Source of the DNA: Coriobacteriaceae bacterium
GTDB lineage: Bacteria > Actinomycetota > Coriobacteriia > Coriobacteriales > Coriobacteriaceae
DNA length: 64,000 bases
NCBI GenBank assembly: GCA_902364645.1
Contig: CABJEP010000003.1
Span: 62,001-126,000 of the forward strand
Reading direction: 5' to 3'
The translations under genes and the position numbers were made by a program. This document shows, piece by piece, positions 54,607 to 63,170 of this stretch; position 1 is the first letter of the stretch, and each line of letters begins with the position of its first letter. A model generated the notes under the pieces. That model ran no database searches. It was not told the DNA's origin and saw only the letters and a list, made by a program, of their open reading frames with translations.

Positions 54607-55443
54607 ATGGCAACTATCGAAGAGCTTGAATCCCTGCGTTGGGACCTTCGCCGCGATTGCGTCGATATCATCATGGCTGGCGCCGGCGGGCACATCGGCG
54701 GCGACATGTCGGTCATCGATGCGCTGATGACCCTCTACGCCAACCACCTCAACATTTCGCCCGAGACCGTCGACGATCCCAACCGCGATCGCTTCGTGCT
54801 CTCCAAGGGCCACGCCATGGAGGCCTACTACGCGGTGCTCTGCCACGAGGGCTATCTGGACCTCGACGACGTCAAGGCCCGCTTCTCTAAGTTCGGCAGC
54901 CCCTACATCGGCCACCCCAACAACAAGCTCAAGGGCATCGAGATGAACTCGGGCTCGCTGGGCCATGGCTTGCCCGTGGCCGTCGGGATGGCGCTTGCCG
55001 GCAAGATGGATGGCCGCGACTACCGCGTCTACACCATCATGGGCGACGGCGAGCTTGCCGAGGGCTCGGTCTGGGAGGGCGCCATGAGCGGCGGCAACTA
55101 CCAGCTCGATAACCTGTGCGCGCTCGTGGACCGCAACCGCCTGCAGATCAGCGGCAGCACCGAGGACGTCATGAAGCAGGATTCGCAGGAGGAGCGCTGG
55201 GCCGCCTTCGGTTGGAACGTGCTGTCCATTCCGGGCAACGACGTCCAGGCCATCGACGCCGCGCTGACGCTGGCCGCCGAGACCAAGGGTAAGCCCACGG
55301 TCATCATCCTCAACACAGTGAAGGGCTATGGCTCGCCCGTTATGGAGGACAAGGCCGCCTGGCATCATCACCTGCCCAACGACGAGGAATATGCCCAGAT
55401 CATCGCCGATTTCGCTGCCCATAAGGAGGCCATCAATGGCTAA
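54607..55443 (+). CDS. Transketolase, N-terminal (TPP-binding) subunit
   Basis: 278 aa. Contains the N-terminal half of transketolase: LSKGHAMEAYYAVLCHEGYL, the SGSLGHGLPVAVGMALAGK loop, and the TPP motif GDGELAEGSVWEGAM...N (~139-165, GDG-x(26-28)-N type). Starts two bases after the isomerase stop, behind GAGGAGAG; a longer upstream frame is a shadow of the isomerase. The 3' end overlaps the C-subunit gene by eight bases. Confidence 0.93.
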   Translation: MATIEELESLRWDLRRDCVDIIMAGAGGHIGGDMSVIDALMTLYANHLNISPETVDDPNRDRFVLSKGHAMEAYYAVLCHEGYLDLDDVKARFSKFGSPYIGHPNNKLKGIEMNSGSLGHGLPVAVGMALAGKMDGRDYRVYTIMGDGELAEGSVWEGAMSGGNYQLDNLCALVDRNRLQISGSTEDVMKQDSQEERWAAFGWNVLSIPGNDVQAIDAALTLAAETKGKPTVIILNTVKGYGSPVMEDKAAWHHHLPNDEEYAQIIADFAAHKEAING

Positions 55444-56374
55444 CAAGATCGCCAACCGCAAGGTTATCTGCGACACGCTGCTCGAGGCCGCCGAGACCGA
55501 TAAGGACATCGTCGTCCTGTGCTCCGACTCCCGCGGCTCCGCATCGCTCACGCCGTTCTTCGATCAGTATCCCCAGCAGTCCATTGAGGTCGGCATCGCC
55601 GAGCAGGACCTGGTGAGTATCGCCGCCGGCATGGCTTCGTGCGGCAAGAAGGCCTGGGCCGCCTCGCCGGCGTCCTTTGTGACCACGCGCTCGTATGAGC
55701 AGTGCAAGGTCGATGTCTCGTACTCCAACACCAACGTCAAGCTTATCGGTATCTCGGGCGGCGTGTCCTACGGCGCCTTGGGCATGAGCCATCACTCCGC
55801 ACAGGATATCGCTGCCATGAGCGCGATTCCCAACATGCGCGTATATCTGCCGAGCGATCGTTTCCAGACCGCCGAGCTCGTGCGCGCCCTGGTTGCCGAC
55901 AACAAGCCGGCCTACATCCGCGTGGGTCGCAACCCGGTCGAGGACGTGTATACCGAGGACGAGTGCCCGTTCCAGATGGACCGTGCCACCTGGGTACGTC
56001 GCGGCACCGATGTGACGATTGTCGCCACCGGCGAGATGGTCCGCCATGCCGTGGACGCCGCCGATCTGTTGGCCGAGCAGGGAATCTCGGCAACGGTGCT
56101 CGACATGTACTGCGTCAAGCCGCTCGACGCCGAGGCCGTGATCGAGGCCGCCGGCGCCACGCGCGCCGTCGTGACCGTCGAGGAGCACAGCCCCTTCGGC
56201 GGCCTGGGCTCCATGGTCGCGCAGGTTGTGGGCGAGCATTGCCCGCGTCCGGTTAAGTGCCTAAGCCTGCCCGACGCGCCGGTCATCACCGGCACGAGTC
56301 CCGAGGTCTTTGCGCACTACGGCCTGACGGGTGCCGGAATTGCAAAGACGGTCGCCGAGTTCCTTGGCAACTAG
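55436..56374 (+). CDS. Transketolase, C-terminal subunit
   Basis: 312 aa. Pyrimidine-binding half (~1-165; EVGIAEQDLVSIAAGMASCGKKAWAAS with the catalytic Glu) and the C-terminal transketolase domain (~185-310; ATGEMVRHAVDAADLL, EEHSPFGGLGSMVAQVV). Together with the preceding gene it makes one split transketolase, as in many anaerobes. Start ATG at 55436 behind AAGGAGG, overlapping the N-subunit stop. Confidence 0.93.
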   Translation: MANKIANRKVICDTLLEAAETDKDIVVLCSDSRGSASLTPFFDQYPQQSIEVGIAEQDLVSIAAGMASCGKKAWAASPASFVTTRSYEQCKVDVSYSNTNVKLIGISGGVSYGALGMSHHSAQDIAAMSAIPNMRVYLPSDRFQTAELVRALVADNKPAYIRVGRNPVEDVYTEDECPFQMDRATWVRRGTDVTIVATGEMVRHAVDAADLLAEQGISATVLDMYCVKPLDAEAVIEAAGATRAVVTVEEHSPFGGLGSMVAQVVGEHCPRPVKCLSLPDAPVITGTSPEVFAHYGLTGAGIAKTVAEFLGN

Positions 56375-56545
56375 TAGAAACAGACGCTGCGCGGCCGCCA
56401 AGCACCGCACCTTGCCGTTCAAACCGTCGCTTGCGTACACAGAGTACGCGGCGCTCCTCTTTCACGGCAATCTGTGGCACTTGACGGCCGCTCGCTCCTT
56501 GTCCGCCAGGTTATCTTCGATTTGACGGAAGGAATGGGAGAGTAC

Positions 56546-58036
56546 ATGAGTAAATACATCATCGGTATCGATCAATCCACGCAGGGCACCAAGGCGCTGC
56601 TGGTGGACGAGGGCGGCCACCTGATTCATCGTGCCGATCGCTCGCATCGCCAGATTGTCAACGAGGCCGGTTGGGTGAGCCATGATCCAGCCGAGATCGC
56701 CGCTAACGTGCTGGCCGTGGCGCGTGCCGTGGTGGAGGAGACCGGGGTCGACCCGGCCGACGTCGCCGGCATCGGCATCTCCAACCAGCGCGAGACCACC
56801 GTTGCCTGGAACCGCACAACGGGCGAGCCGCTGTGCGACGCCGTGGTGTGGCAGTGCGCCCGCGCCCGCGAGCTGTGCGACAAGCTGGCCGCGCGCGAGG
56901 GTGTGGCCGAGCTGGTGCGTGATACGACGGGTCTGGTGCTCTCGCCCTACTATCCGGCGGGCAAGATGGCTTGGATCCTCGCGAACGTTCCGGCGGCTGC
57001 CGAGGCCGCGGCGGCGGGCGAGCTGTGTCTGGGCACCATCGATGCTTGGGTGGTCTGGACGCTCACGGGCGGCGCGGAGTTCCGCTGCGACTGGTCCAAT
57101 GCCAGCCGCACGCAGCTCTTCGACCTGCGCCGTGGCTGCTGGAGCGAGCCGGTGTGCGAGGCTTTTGGCATCGATCCGGCCTGCCTGCCGCAGGTGACCG
57201 ATTCCGACGGTCTCTTTGGCACGACGGACCTGGACGGCTTTTTGCCGGCACCCGTGCCCATTCACGGCGTGCTCGGCGACAGCCATGCCGCCTTGTTTGC
57301 GCAGGGCTGCCATAGCCGCGGCATGGCCAAGGCGACCTATGGCACCGGCAGCTCGGTCATGATGAACGTCGGCGACGAGTTCGTCGCCAGCTCGCACGGG
57401 CTTTCGAGCTCGCTCGCATGGCGCATGGACGGCGTGACCGAGTACGTGCTCGAGGGCAACGTGAGCTACGCCGGCGCCGTCAAGACGTGGCTGCGCGACG
57501 ATCTGGAGCTCATCAATAACCCCGAGGAAGTTACCGACCTGTGCTACGCCGCCAATCCGGCGAGCCGCGTCTACTTTGTGCCGGCGTTTACCGGTCTGGG
57601 CGCGCCGCACTGGGCGAGTGACGCCGAGGGCTGCGTCTTTGGCATGACGCGCACCACGGGTCGCGCGGAGTTCGTGAAGGCCGCCGACGAGTCGATCGCC
57701 TATCAGATCTTTGACGTGATTGATGCGATGGTCGAGGATTCGGGCGCGGCGCTGGCCGAACTTCGTGTTGACGGCGGTCCCACGCGCGATGCGTACCTGA
57801 TGCAGTTTGAGAGCGACTTGGTTGGCTCGCCCATTCGCATCGCGAGCAACGACGAGATGAGCGGTCTGGGCGCGGCCTGGGCCTGCGGCATTGCGCTGGG
57901 CATGTACACGCGCGACGTCGTCGACGTCTACGGCGCCCGCGGCATCGTGGAGTCCACCATGTCCGCCGACGAGCGCGCCAAAAAGATCGCCGGCTGGCGC
58001 CATGCCGTGAAATCTACAATCGCGTACACCGCCTAG
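56546..58036 (+). CDS. FGGY-family carbohydrate kinase, glycerol-kinase-like
   Basis: 496 aa from the ATG at 56546; the frame extends upstream without a ribosome site. N-domain start IIGIDQSTQGTKALLVDE and the glycerol-kinase-like NQRETTVAWNRTTGEPLCDAVVWQ, NASRTQLFDLR and GDSHAALFAQGC. In glycerol kinase the last motif is GDQQAAL; the catalytic Asp is kept but the next two residues differ, so glycerol may not be the substrate. Position after isomerase and transketolase suggests a ketose kinase. A 171-base gap follows the transketolase gene, possibly with its own weak promoter. Confidence 0.85.
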   Translation: MSKYIIGIDQSTQGTKALLVDEGGHLIHRADRSHRQIVNEAGWVSHDPAEIAANVLAVARAVVEETGVDPADVAGIGISNQRETTVAWNRTTGEPLCDAVVWQCARARELCDKLAAREGVAELVRDTTGLVLSPYYPAGKMAWILANVPAAAEAAAAGELCLGTIDAWVVWTLTGGAEFRCDWSNASRTQLFDLRRGCWSEPVCEAFGIDPACLPQVTDSDGLFGTTDLDGFLPAPVPIHGVLGDSHAALFAQGCHSRGMAKATYGTGSSVMMNVGDEFVASSHGLSSSLAWRMDGVTEYVLEGNVSYAGAVKTWLRDDLELINNPEEVTDLCYAANPASRVYFVPAFTGLGAPHWASDAEGCVFGMTRTTGRAEFVKAADESIAYQIFDVIDAMVEDSGAALAELRVDGGPTRDAYLMQFESDLVGSPIRIASNDEMSGLGAAWACGIALGMYTRDVVDVYGARGIVESTMSADERAKKIAGWRHAVKSTIAYTA

Positions 58037-58050
58037 CATGATTATTCTGA

Positions 58051-58171
58051 GACGGGGATTAAAAACTCATTGATCCCCGTCCCGGGCAGCTCATTTGGGA
58101 CGGGGCTTTTTTGACTGGTATGATTGGTGCGACCATTCGAACCAGCTAAAAGAGCCCCGTCCCAAATTGAC
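58051..58171 (+). promoter_or_regulatory. Overlapping hairpins between the kinase and luxS
   Basis: Stem 1 pairs 58051-58059 (GACGGGGAT) with 58073-58081. Stem 2 pairs 58075-58083 (CCCCGTCCC) with 58097-58105 and is followed by CTTTTTT, a terminator. They share bases and exclude each other. A third arm at 58141-58171 can pair with 58091-58119 (nearly 29 bp). Terminator of the kinase gene and possibly an attenuator for luxS. Confidence 0.6.
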
Positions 58172-58188
58172 TACCGAGAGGAACTGCC

Positions 58189-58677
58189 ATGGAGCGCATT
58201 GCAAGTTTTTCCGTTGACCATCTGCTGCTTGAGCCCGGCGTGTATGTGAGCCGCATCGACCGCGATCCGGCGACCGGCGCCGCCGTCACCACCTTTGACC
58301 TGCGCCTGACCACGCCCAACAAGGAGCCAGTCATGAACACGGCCGAGTGCCACACCATTGAGCATCTGGGCGCCACCTTCCTTCGCAACCATGCCGAGTG
58401 GTCGAGCCGTATCGTCTACTTTGGGCCCATGGGCTGCCGCACGGGCTTTTACCTCGTCGTGTTTGGCGAGGTGACGAGCGAGGAGATCCTGCCGCTCGTG
58501 CGTGAGCTGTTCGAGTTTGTCGCCGGCTTTGAGGGCGATGTTCCCGGTGCCGCTCCCGAGGAGTGCGGCAACTACCTGGACCAGAACCTCCCCATGGCCA
58601 ACTGGCTTGCGCGTCGTTATCTCGACCGCGACCTGGCCGATATCGACGAGAAGCACCTGCACTATCAGCAGGCATAG
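58189..58677 (+). CDS. luxS: S-ribosylhomocysteine lyase (LuxS)
   Basis: 162 aa, full length. Metal site HTIEH (residues ~55-59) and the catalytic Cys in GPMGCRTGFYL (~84); ECGNYLDQNLPMA near 125 gives the third ligand region. It cleaves S-ribosylhomocysteine to homocysteine and DPD, the AI-2 precursor, in the methyl cycle. ATG behind GAGAGGA. No Pfs or methionine genes adjoin. Confidence 0.97.
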   Translation: MERIASFSVDHLLLEPGVYVSRIDRDPATGAAVTTFDLRLTTPNKEPVMNTAECHTIEHLGATFLRNHAEWSSRIVYFGPMGCRTGFYLVVFGEVTSEEILPLVRELFEFVAGFEGDVPGAAPEECGNYLDQNLPMANWLARRYLDRDLADIDEKHLHYQQA

Positions 58678-58769
58678 GGCCGCCCTCTGCCTCCAAACCG
58701 TTCACACGGAGATATCGACCGTTTAACTGTTTAGAAGTGTTTATTCGAGGTCATTAGCACTAGCTCGCT

Positions 58770-58860
58770 TAAACTAGTCCTCAGAGTGATATTCAGGCAA
58801 GGCTCCTGAAGCAGCATCTGTCGACATTGATTGTCGGATTCTGCTTCGGGAGCCTTGTTC
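58770..58860 (+). promoter_or_regulatory. Antiterminator/terminator leader of the beta-glucoside operon
   Basis: A long hairpin (58799-58814 with 58841-58856; AAGGCTCCTGAAGCAG against CTGCTTCGGGAGCCTT) is followed by GTTCTGTTT. Just before it, GTGATATTCAGGCAAGG overlaps the left arm and resembles the 3' half of a BglG/LicT RAT sequence. Expected arrangement for antitermination by the BglG-type protein encoded next. The RAT match is partial. Confidence 0.55.
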
Positions 58861-58877
58861 TGTTTAGGGGGGGACAC

Positions 58878-59717
58878 ATGGAAATTGTTAAACGAATTAA
58901 TACCAGCGCTGTCCTCTGCGTCGATGGAAATGGCAGACAGTTGGTTGCATTCGGCCGTGGTCTGGGGTTTAAGAATGTCGAAGACGAGGTCCCTCTTTCG
59001 GAGATTCAACGAACGTTTTATAACGTTAGCTCTCGCTACATCGCTCTCGTTGACGAGGTCCCCGACGAGCTTCTCGAGCTTACCTCGGATGTTATTGATA
59101 TGTCGACAGGTTTGCTGTCTTATGAGGTGAGCCCTAATTTGCCGTTTATCCTTGCGGACCATATCGCGTATGCGGTTAAGCGCAAAGAGCAAAATATCGT
59201 TGTCCGCATGCCTTTATCGTTTGATGTCCGCCAACAATATCCCGTCGAATTTAGAATCGGCGAGTATGCACTTAAGATAATCAGGAAACGTCTTAACGTT
59301 AGGCTTCCAGCTCATGAGGCAGTTGGAATTGCCATGGCGTTTATCAATAACATGGCCGATTCGGACTCATGCGAAGTAGTTAAAGAGTTTAGCGCGGATA
59401 TCTACGATCGTGTTCTGGAGGAGTCAACCGTTGCTGTTGAAAATCGGCTTGGCATTCAAGTTGATCGGGAAGGTTTCGATTACGCAAGGTTCGCAACCCA
59501 TCTTCAGTACTTATTCAATAGGTTGAACTCTGGCGAAAGCATCGTGAGCGACAACCGCAAGATGTACCTCTCGCTCAAAAAAGAATATCCGGTGGCATCA
59601 ATGTGCGCCGATGATATTGCTTCTGTTCTCAGCCGACTGACGGGGCGGGAACTTATAGACGAAGAAAGACTCTACCTCATGATGCACATCAATCGAATTG
59701 CATCGAAAACAAGGTAA
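58878..59717 (+). CDS. BglG/LicT-family transcription antiterminator
   Basis: 279 aa from the ATG at 58878 after AGGGGGGG. CAT RNA-binding domain (~1-55, VKRINTSAVLCVDGNGRQLVAFGRGLGF), PRD1 (~65-170) and PRD2 (~175-279). Conserved histidines: LADHIAYAV in PRD1, FATHLQYLF and YLMMHINRI in PRD2. The second PRD1 histidine, normally in IALHIVNA, is Phe here (IAMAFINN). It would bind the RAT in its own leader and allow read-through when beta-glucosides are present. Confidence 0.93.
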   Translation: MEIVKRINTSAVLCVDGNGRQLVAFGRGLGFKNVEDEVPLSEIQRTFYNVSSRYIALVDEVPDELLELTSDVIDMSTGLLSYEVSPNLPFILADHIAYAVKRKEQNIVVRMPLSFDVRQQYPVEFRIGEYALKIIRKRLNVRLPAHEAVGIAMAFINNMADSDSCEVVKEFSADIYDRVLEESTVAVENRLGIQVDREGFDYARFATHLQYLFNRLNSGESIVSDNRKMYLSLKKEYPVASMCADDIASVLSRLTGRELIDEERLYLMMHINRIASKTR

Positions 59718-59785
59718 TTAGTTGGCAAAGGCGCGCGCTTTGCTGATGGTTACATATAAAACTCAACATGGGAGAAATGGTATTT

Positions 59786-61156
59786 ATGGCAGATACAACC
59801 AAGCTCGCTGCCGAGATTCTCGAGATGGTGGGCGGCGCAGACAACGTTACATTTGTAGCTCACTGCATGACTCGTTTAAGGTTCAACCTTAAGGACGAAA
59901 GCATCGTAGACGATGCAAAAGTCAAGGCGATTGATGGCGTGATCGACATTCGCCATTCCGCGGGGCAATATCAGGTGATTGTGGGACCTAAGGTCGATAA
60001 GGTCTATGAAATCGTTGCCAAGGAAACCGGGATTGATGCCGGAGATTCCGAGGCAAGCGAAGGAGAGACTAAGGGCTTTCTGGGAAAGCTAATGAAGCTC
60101 ATCAGCGGCATCATGATGCCCGTTCTTCCTGCCTTGATCGCATGCGGAATGATAAACGCCGTCCTTAGTATTCTGACGACGGCGGGTGCTGTTTCCGCCG
60201 AGAGCGGAATATACACTCTGCTGTACGGCATGGGAAATGCCTGCATGTATTTTCTGCCCGTTCTTGTCGGATCATCTGCTGCTCAGTTCTTTGGAACCGA
60301 TCGATATATCGGTGCGGTACTCGGTGCAATCCTGATTTATCCGACTTTCGTTGCTGCGGCCGGAGCGGGCGATGCGCTGGATTTGCTCGGCATGAAGTTC
60401 ACAATGGTGAGCTATTCCTCCACGGTGTTTCCTGCTATCGTGGCGGCTTGGTTCGCATCCGTTCTTAATAAGTGGCTGCGGGCGGTTCTTCCCGATGTTG
60501 TGGCATTTGCGCTCGTCCCGTTCCTGACGGTTGCTGTTGCCGCCCCCGTCTCGCTCCTTGTGATCGGCCCCGTTATTCAGCAGGCGAGCTCTTTGCTTGC
60601 GACTGCAGTGCTGGCGGTCTATCAGTTCAGCCCCGTCCTTTGCGGCGTTATTCTCGGGCCGATATTCGGTCTCGTTATGATCCCCCTTGGACTCCATTGG
60701 GCCCTGATCGTGCTTTCCATCAACAATATTATGACCGTCGGCTCCGATCCTATCCTTGGACTTCTCTGCTGCAGCATGGGTGTTGTCGGCGCTTGTTTGG
60801 CGTTTGCCCTCCGCTCGAAGGACCCGAGTGAAAAGAGTCTTGGGTTCAGCTGTGCCATTACGGGCTTTTTCGGGATTACGGAACCGGCGCTGTACGGCAT
60901 CATCTTGGAGCACAAGAAGATCATTATCGCTTCCATGGTCGCCGGAGCAATCAGTGCTGTTATCCCGGCGATTTTCAACACCTGTACGTTCGTTATGACG
61001 TCGAGCGGCATTTTTAGCTTCCCCGGTTATATGGATCCTTCTGGTGATATGAGCAGCCTCATCGGCGCAATTCTTTGCAATGTCGTCGGTTTAATTCTTA
61101 ACTTCGTTCTCGTTTACATCCTGTATCGCCCTGATGAAGAGGCAGTAGTGGAGTAG
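59786..61156 (+). CDS. PTS beta-glucoside transporter, EIIBC component
   Basis: 456 aa from the ATG at 59786 (MADTTKLAAEIL), with GGGAGA about 11 bases upstream; ATGs at 59768 and 59777 are alternatives. EIIB domain at the N-terminus with the phospho-acceptor Cys in VAHCMTRLRF (~27), then an EIIC domain with ten or so helices, including FFGITEPALYGIILEHKK. There is no C-terminal EIIA domain, unlike the ~620-residue BglF proteins, so EIIA must come from elsewhere. Confidence 0.92.
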   Translation: MADTTKLAAEILEMVGGADNVTFVAHCMTRLRFNLKDESIVDDAKVKAIDGVIDIRHSAGQYQVIVGPKVDKVYEIVAKETGIDAGDSEASEGETKGFLGKLMKLISGIMMPVLPALIACGMINAVLSILTTAGAVSAESGIYTLLYGMGNACMYFLPVLVGSSAAQFFGTDRYIGAVLGAILIYPTFVAAAGAGDALDLLGMKFTMVSYSSTVFPAIVAAWFASVLNKWLRAVLPDVVAFALVPFLTVAVAAPVSLLVIGPVIQQASSLLATAVLAVYQFSPVLCGVILGPIFGLVMIPLGLHWALIVLSINNIMTVGSDPILGLLCCSMGVVGACLAFALRSKDPSEKSLGFSCAITGFFGITEPALYGIILEHKKIIIASMVAGAISAVIPAIFNTCTFVMTSSGIFSFPGYMDPSGDMSSLIGAILCNVVGLILNFVLVYILYRPDEEAVVE

Positions 61157-61206
61157 ACAATTATTTGGGATGTAAGCTGCCGAAAACCCCGCGGCAGATT
61201 GCATGT

Positions 61207-61247
61207 GGTGGGCTTGCCGTTGATTCACGCGAGCCCACCCTCATTTT
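61207..61247 (+). terminator. Possible internal terminator after the PTS gene
   Basis: GGTGGGCTTGC pairs with GCGAGCCCACC (one mismatch) across an 11-base loop, followed by CTCATTTTT. It may lower expression of the esterase relative to the PTS gene. Confidence 0.65.
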
Positions 61248-61261
61248 TGGAGTGACTAGCT

Positions 61262-62242
61262 ATGACAATTACAGCCGATATGACGTTTGGCGAAATCGCG
61301 CTCCTTCCTGAGTTCGCTGGCTTTGGCGAGCACCTTATGCTTTGCCGGCCTTCAACTTGGGAGCGCATGTGGAATAAACCCATCGCGTCTCATATGAATT
61401 CTGATGCTAATCCATATGAAACTACTCGCGTTTTGCGTGGATTGAATCGGATTGTCGAGCTCGTGGATGACGGGAGGCAAGTTGCCTACGATATATGGGA
61501 TGAAGCCGACTGCATCCGTGATCCGACTCGACGCAACACGAAACTGTTCTTCTTTCCCGGGAGACCCGGGGCTCCCTTTATCATTGCGGTTTCGGGCGGA
61601 GGTTATCAGAGCGTTTGTCATCAAATGGAAGGCTTTCCCGTTGCCCCCGAGCTCAACGATGCGGGCTATAACGTGTTCGTGCTGTCATACAGGGTGAGGG
61701 TCGAGCCTTTGATGCCGCGTCCAATCGACGATTTAAATCGAGCTGTCCGTTTTGTCTTTGAGAATTCAGCGAAATTAAATGTCGCAAAAAGTTATGCAGT
61801 TATCGGCTTTTCTGCTGGTGCGCATTTAACTGCCGAGTGGGGGACGGACAACAAGGGATTTGCGTCCTACGGATGCGAGGCACCCAAAGCCTTGGTCCTG
61901 TGTTATGCACCGATTGATCTTCGTGGCTTTGAGAACGCATCAGACAATAGATTTCTTGATTCGGTGTGCGGCGGGGCTGGTCGCGACTCGCTCGATGATT
62001 TCTGTATTAATCAGCATGTGTGGGAGCGGTATCCTCCGACATATCTTTGGCAATGCGCTGACGATGATATTGTATCGCCCGACAATTATGAAAAGATGGT
62101 CGATGCTCTGGATGCAGCTGGAGTACACCATGAGGGAGTCATGTATTCAGAAGGGGGGCACGCATTGATGAAGCCCCATGCGCCGGAGACCGACTACTGG
62201 TGTATGAGCGTTATTGAGTTTCTTAAAGATTATCTCGACTAG
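61262..62242 (+). CDS. Alpha/beta hydrolase, carbohydrate-esterase-like
   Basis: 326 aa, no signal peptide. Oxyanion region IIAVSGGGYQSV (~103), nucleophile Ser in IGFSAGAHLTAEWG (~182), Asp in CADDDIVSP (~265) and His in GGHALMKPH (~297). This pattern fits acetyl-xylan or carbohydrate esterases of the BD-FAE/Axe type. In a beta-glucoside PTS locus it may deacetylate imported phosphorylated glycosides. Start 14 bases after the hairpin; no perfect ribosome site (GGAGTGACTAGCT). Confidence 0.8.
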   Translation: MTITADMTFGEIALLPEFAGFGEHLMLCRPSTWERMWNKPIASHMNSDANPYETTRVLRGLNRIVELVDDGRQVAYDIWDEADCIRDPTRRNTKLFFFPGRPGAPFIIAVSGGGYQSVCHQMEGFPVAPELNDAGYNVFVLSYRVRVEPLMPRPIDDLNRAVRFVFENSAKLNVAKSYAVIGFSAGAHLTAEWGTDNKGFASYGCEAPKALVLCYAPIDLRGFENASDNRFLDSVCGGAGRDSLDDFCINQHVWERYPPTYLWQCADDDIVSPDNYEKMVDALDAAGVHHEGVMYSEGGHALMKPHAPETDYWCMSVIEFLKDYLD

Positions 62243-62365
62243 GAAGCTGCATGTCGCTTTTTGAGCGGGTGATTTCGTCATGCAATGTTTTCGGTATTGA
62301 TCGTGGTCGTGGATGAATGATGTTCTAGAATGTTCATACTGTCACATAAACGAACAGGAGCGAAC

Positions 62366-63010
62366 ATGCATATCTACTCTGTATCAGATCCCGAGTTCAA
62401 ATCCTATGGTCGCGTGTGGGACGACGTGCCGTCCAACCTGACCGCCCCGCTTGTCGAGGCGCTTGCGGCTACTCCCATTCCCGAGGGCACCAAGTACGTG
62501 GCCTCCGCACCCGAGCTCGAGCAGGTTGAGGGTGTCGACACGCTCGGCCTGCTCATGTACGGCGGCCGTCCGTTCCAGCCGGGCTGGTGCAACGGCCACA
62601 ACACGCGCCTCAACTGTCTGGAGTATCACCGTGCCAGTGAGTTTAATTTGGGTGCGCGCGACTTTATTCTGCTGCTGGCCAAGCGCGAGCAAATTGTCGA
62701 CGGCAAGCTCGACACCGCTCAGGTCAAGGCCTTTCGCGCGCCCGCCGGCACGCTCGTCGAGGTTTACGCCACCACGCTTCACTACACGCCCTGCATGGTC
62801 GACGACGGCGGCTTTCAGGTGATGGTGGCGCTGCCGGCGGGCACCAACGGCCCGCGCCCCGAGGCTGCAGCCGACATGCCTGCCGTCGGTGACAGCTACT
62901 GCTACTGGAAGGCCGACAAGTGGGTCCTCTGCCACGCCGACAGCCCCAAGGCGGCCGAGGGCGGTTACGTGGGCCTCATCGGCAAAAACCTCGACATCAC
63001 CTGCGACTAG
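62366..63010 (+). CDS. DUF4867 family protein
   Basis: 214 aa from the ATG at 62366 behind CAGGAG. Looks like a small cupin-type beta-barrel: NCLEYHRASEFNLGARDFILLLAKREQI, APAGTLVEVYATTLHYTPC, and late GDSYCYWKADKWVLCHAD. The His, Glu and His-Tyr positions could bind metal. Members of DUF4867 are uncharacterised and often near sugar genes. Lies between the esterase and a 6-phospho-beta-glucosidase, so a carbohydrate role is likely but unproven. Confidence 0.8.
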   Translation: MHIYSVSDPEFKSYGRVWDDVPSNLTAPLVEALAATPIPEGTKYVASAPELEQVEGVDTLGLLMYGGRPFQPGWCNGHNTRLNCLEYHRASEFNLGARDFILLLAKREQIVDGKLDTAQVKAFRAPAGTLVEVYATTLHYTPCMVDDGGFQVMVALPAGTNGPRPEAAADMPAVGDSYCYWKADKWVLCHADSPKAAEGGYVGLIGKNLDITCD

Positions 63011-63019
63011 GGGCTTCCT

Positions 63020-63084
63020 GTTTGTCTCGATCTGTAACATCTAGCGGGCTAAATCGTCTCTACCTGTTACAGATTTAGACAAAC
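63020..63084. repeat. Intergenic palindrome P1
   Basis: Left arm 63020-63039 (GTTTGTCTCGATCTGTAACA) and right arm 63065-63084 are complementary at 17 of 20 positions. Confidence 0.75.
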
Positions 63085-63105
63085 CGTAGAGGGCTGCCCG
63101 AAAGA

Positions 63106-63161
63106 TCTCGATCTGTAACACCAGGCCCGGTTTTGGCGGCCTACCTGTTACAGATCGAGAC
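63106..63161. repeat. Intergenic palindrome P2, tandem to P1
   Basis: TCTCGATCTGTAACA (63106-63120) pairs perfectly with its complement at 63146-63160. Same arm sequence as P1 around a different 25-base loop; both loops end CTACC. Confidence 0.75.
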
Positions 63162-63170
63162 AAACCGGGC

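Noticed and set aside
56546..58677. An Lsr-type AI-2 system formed by the FGGY kinase and LuxS
   Set aside because: The kinase resembles glycerol kinase rather than LsrK, belongs with the isomerase/transketolase block, is separated from luxS by a terminator, and no lsr transporter is present.
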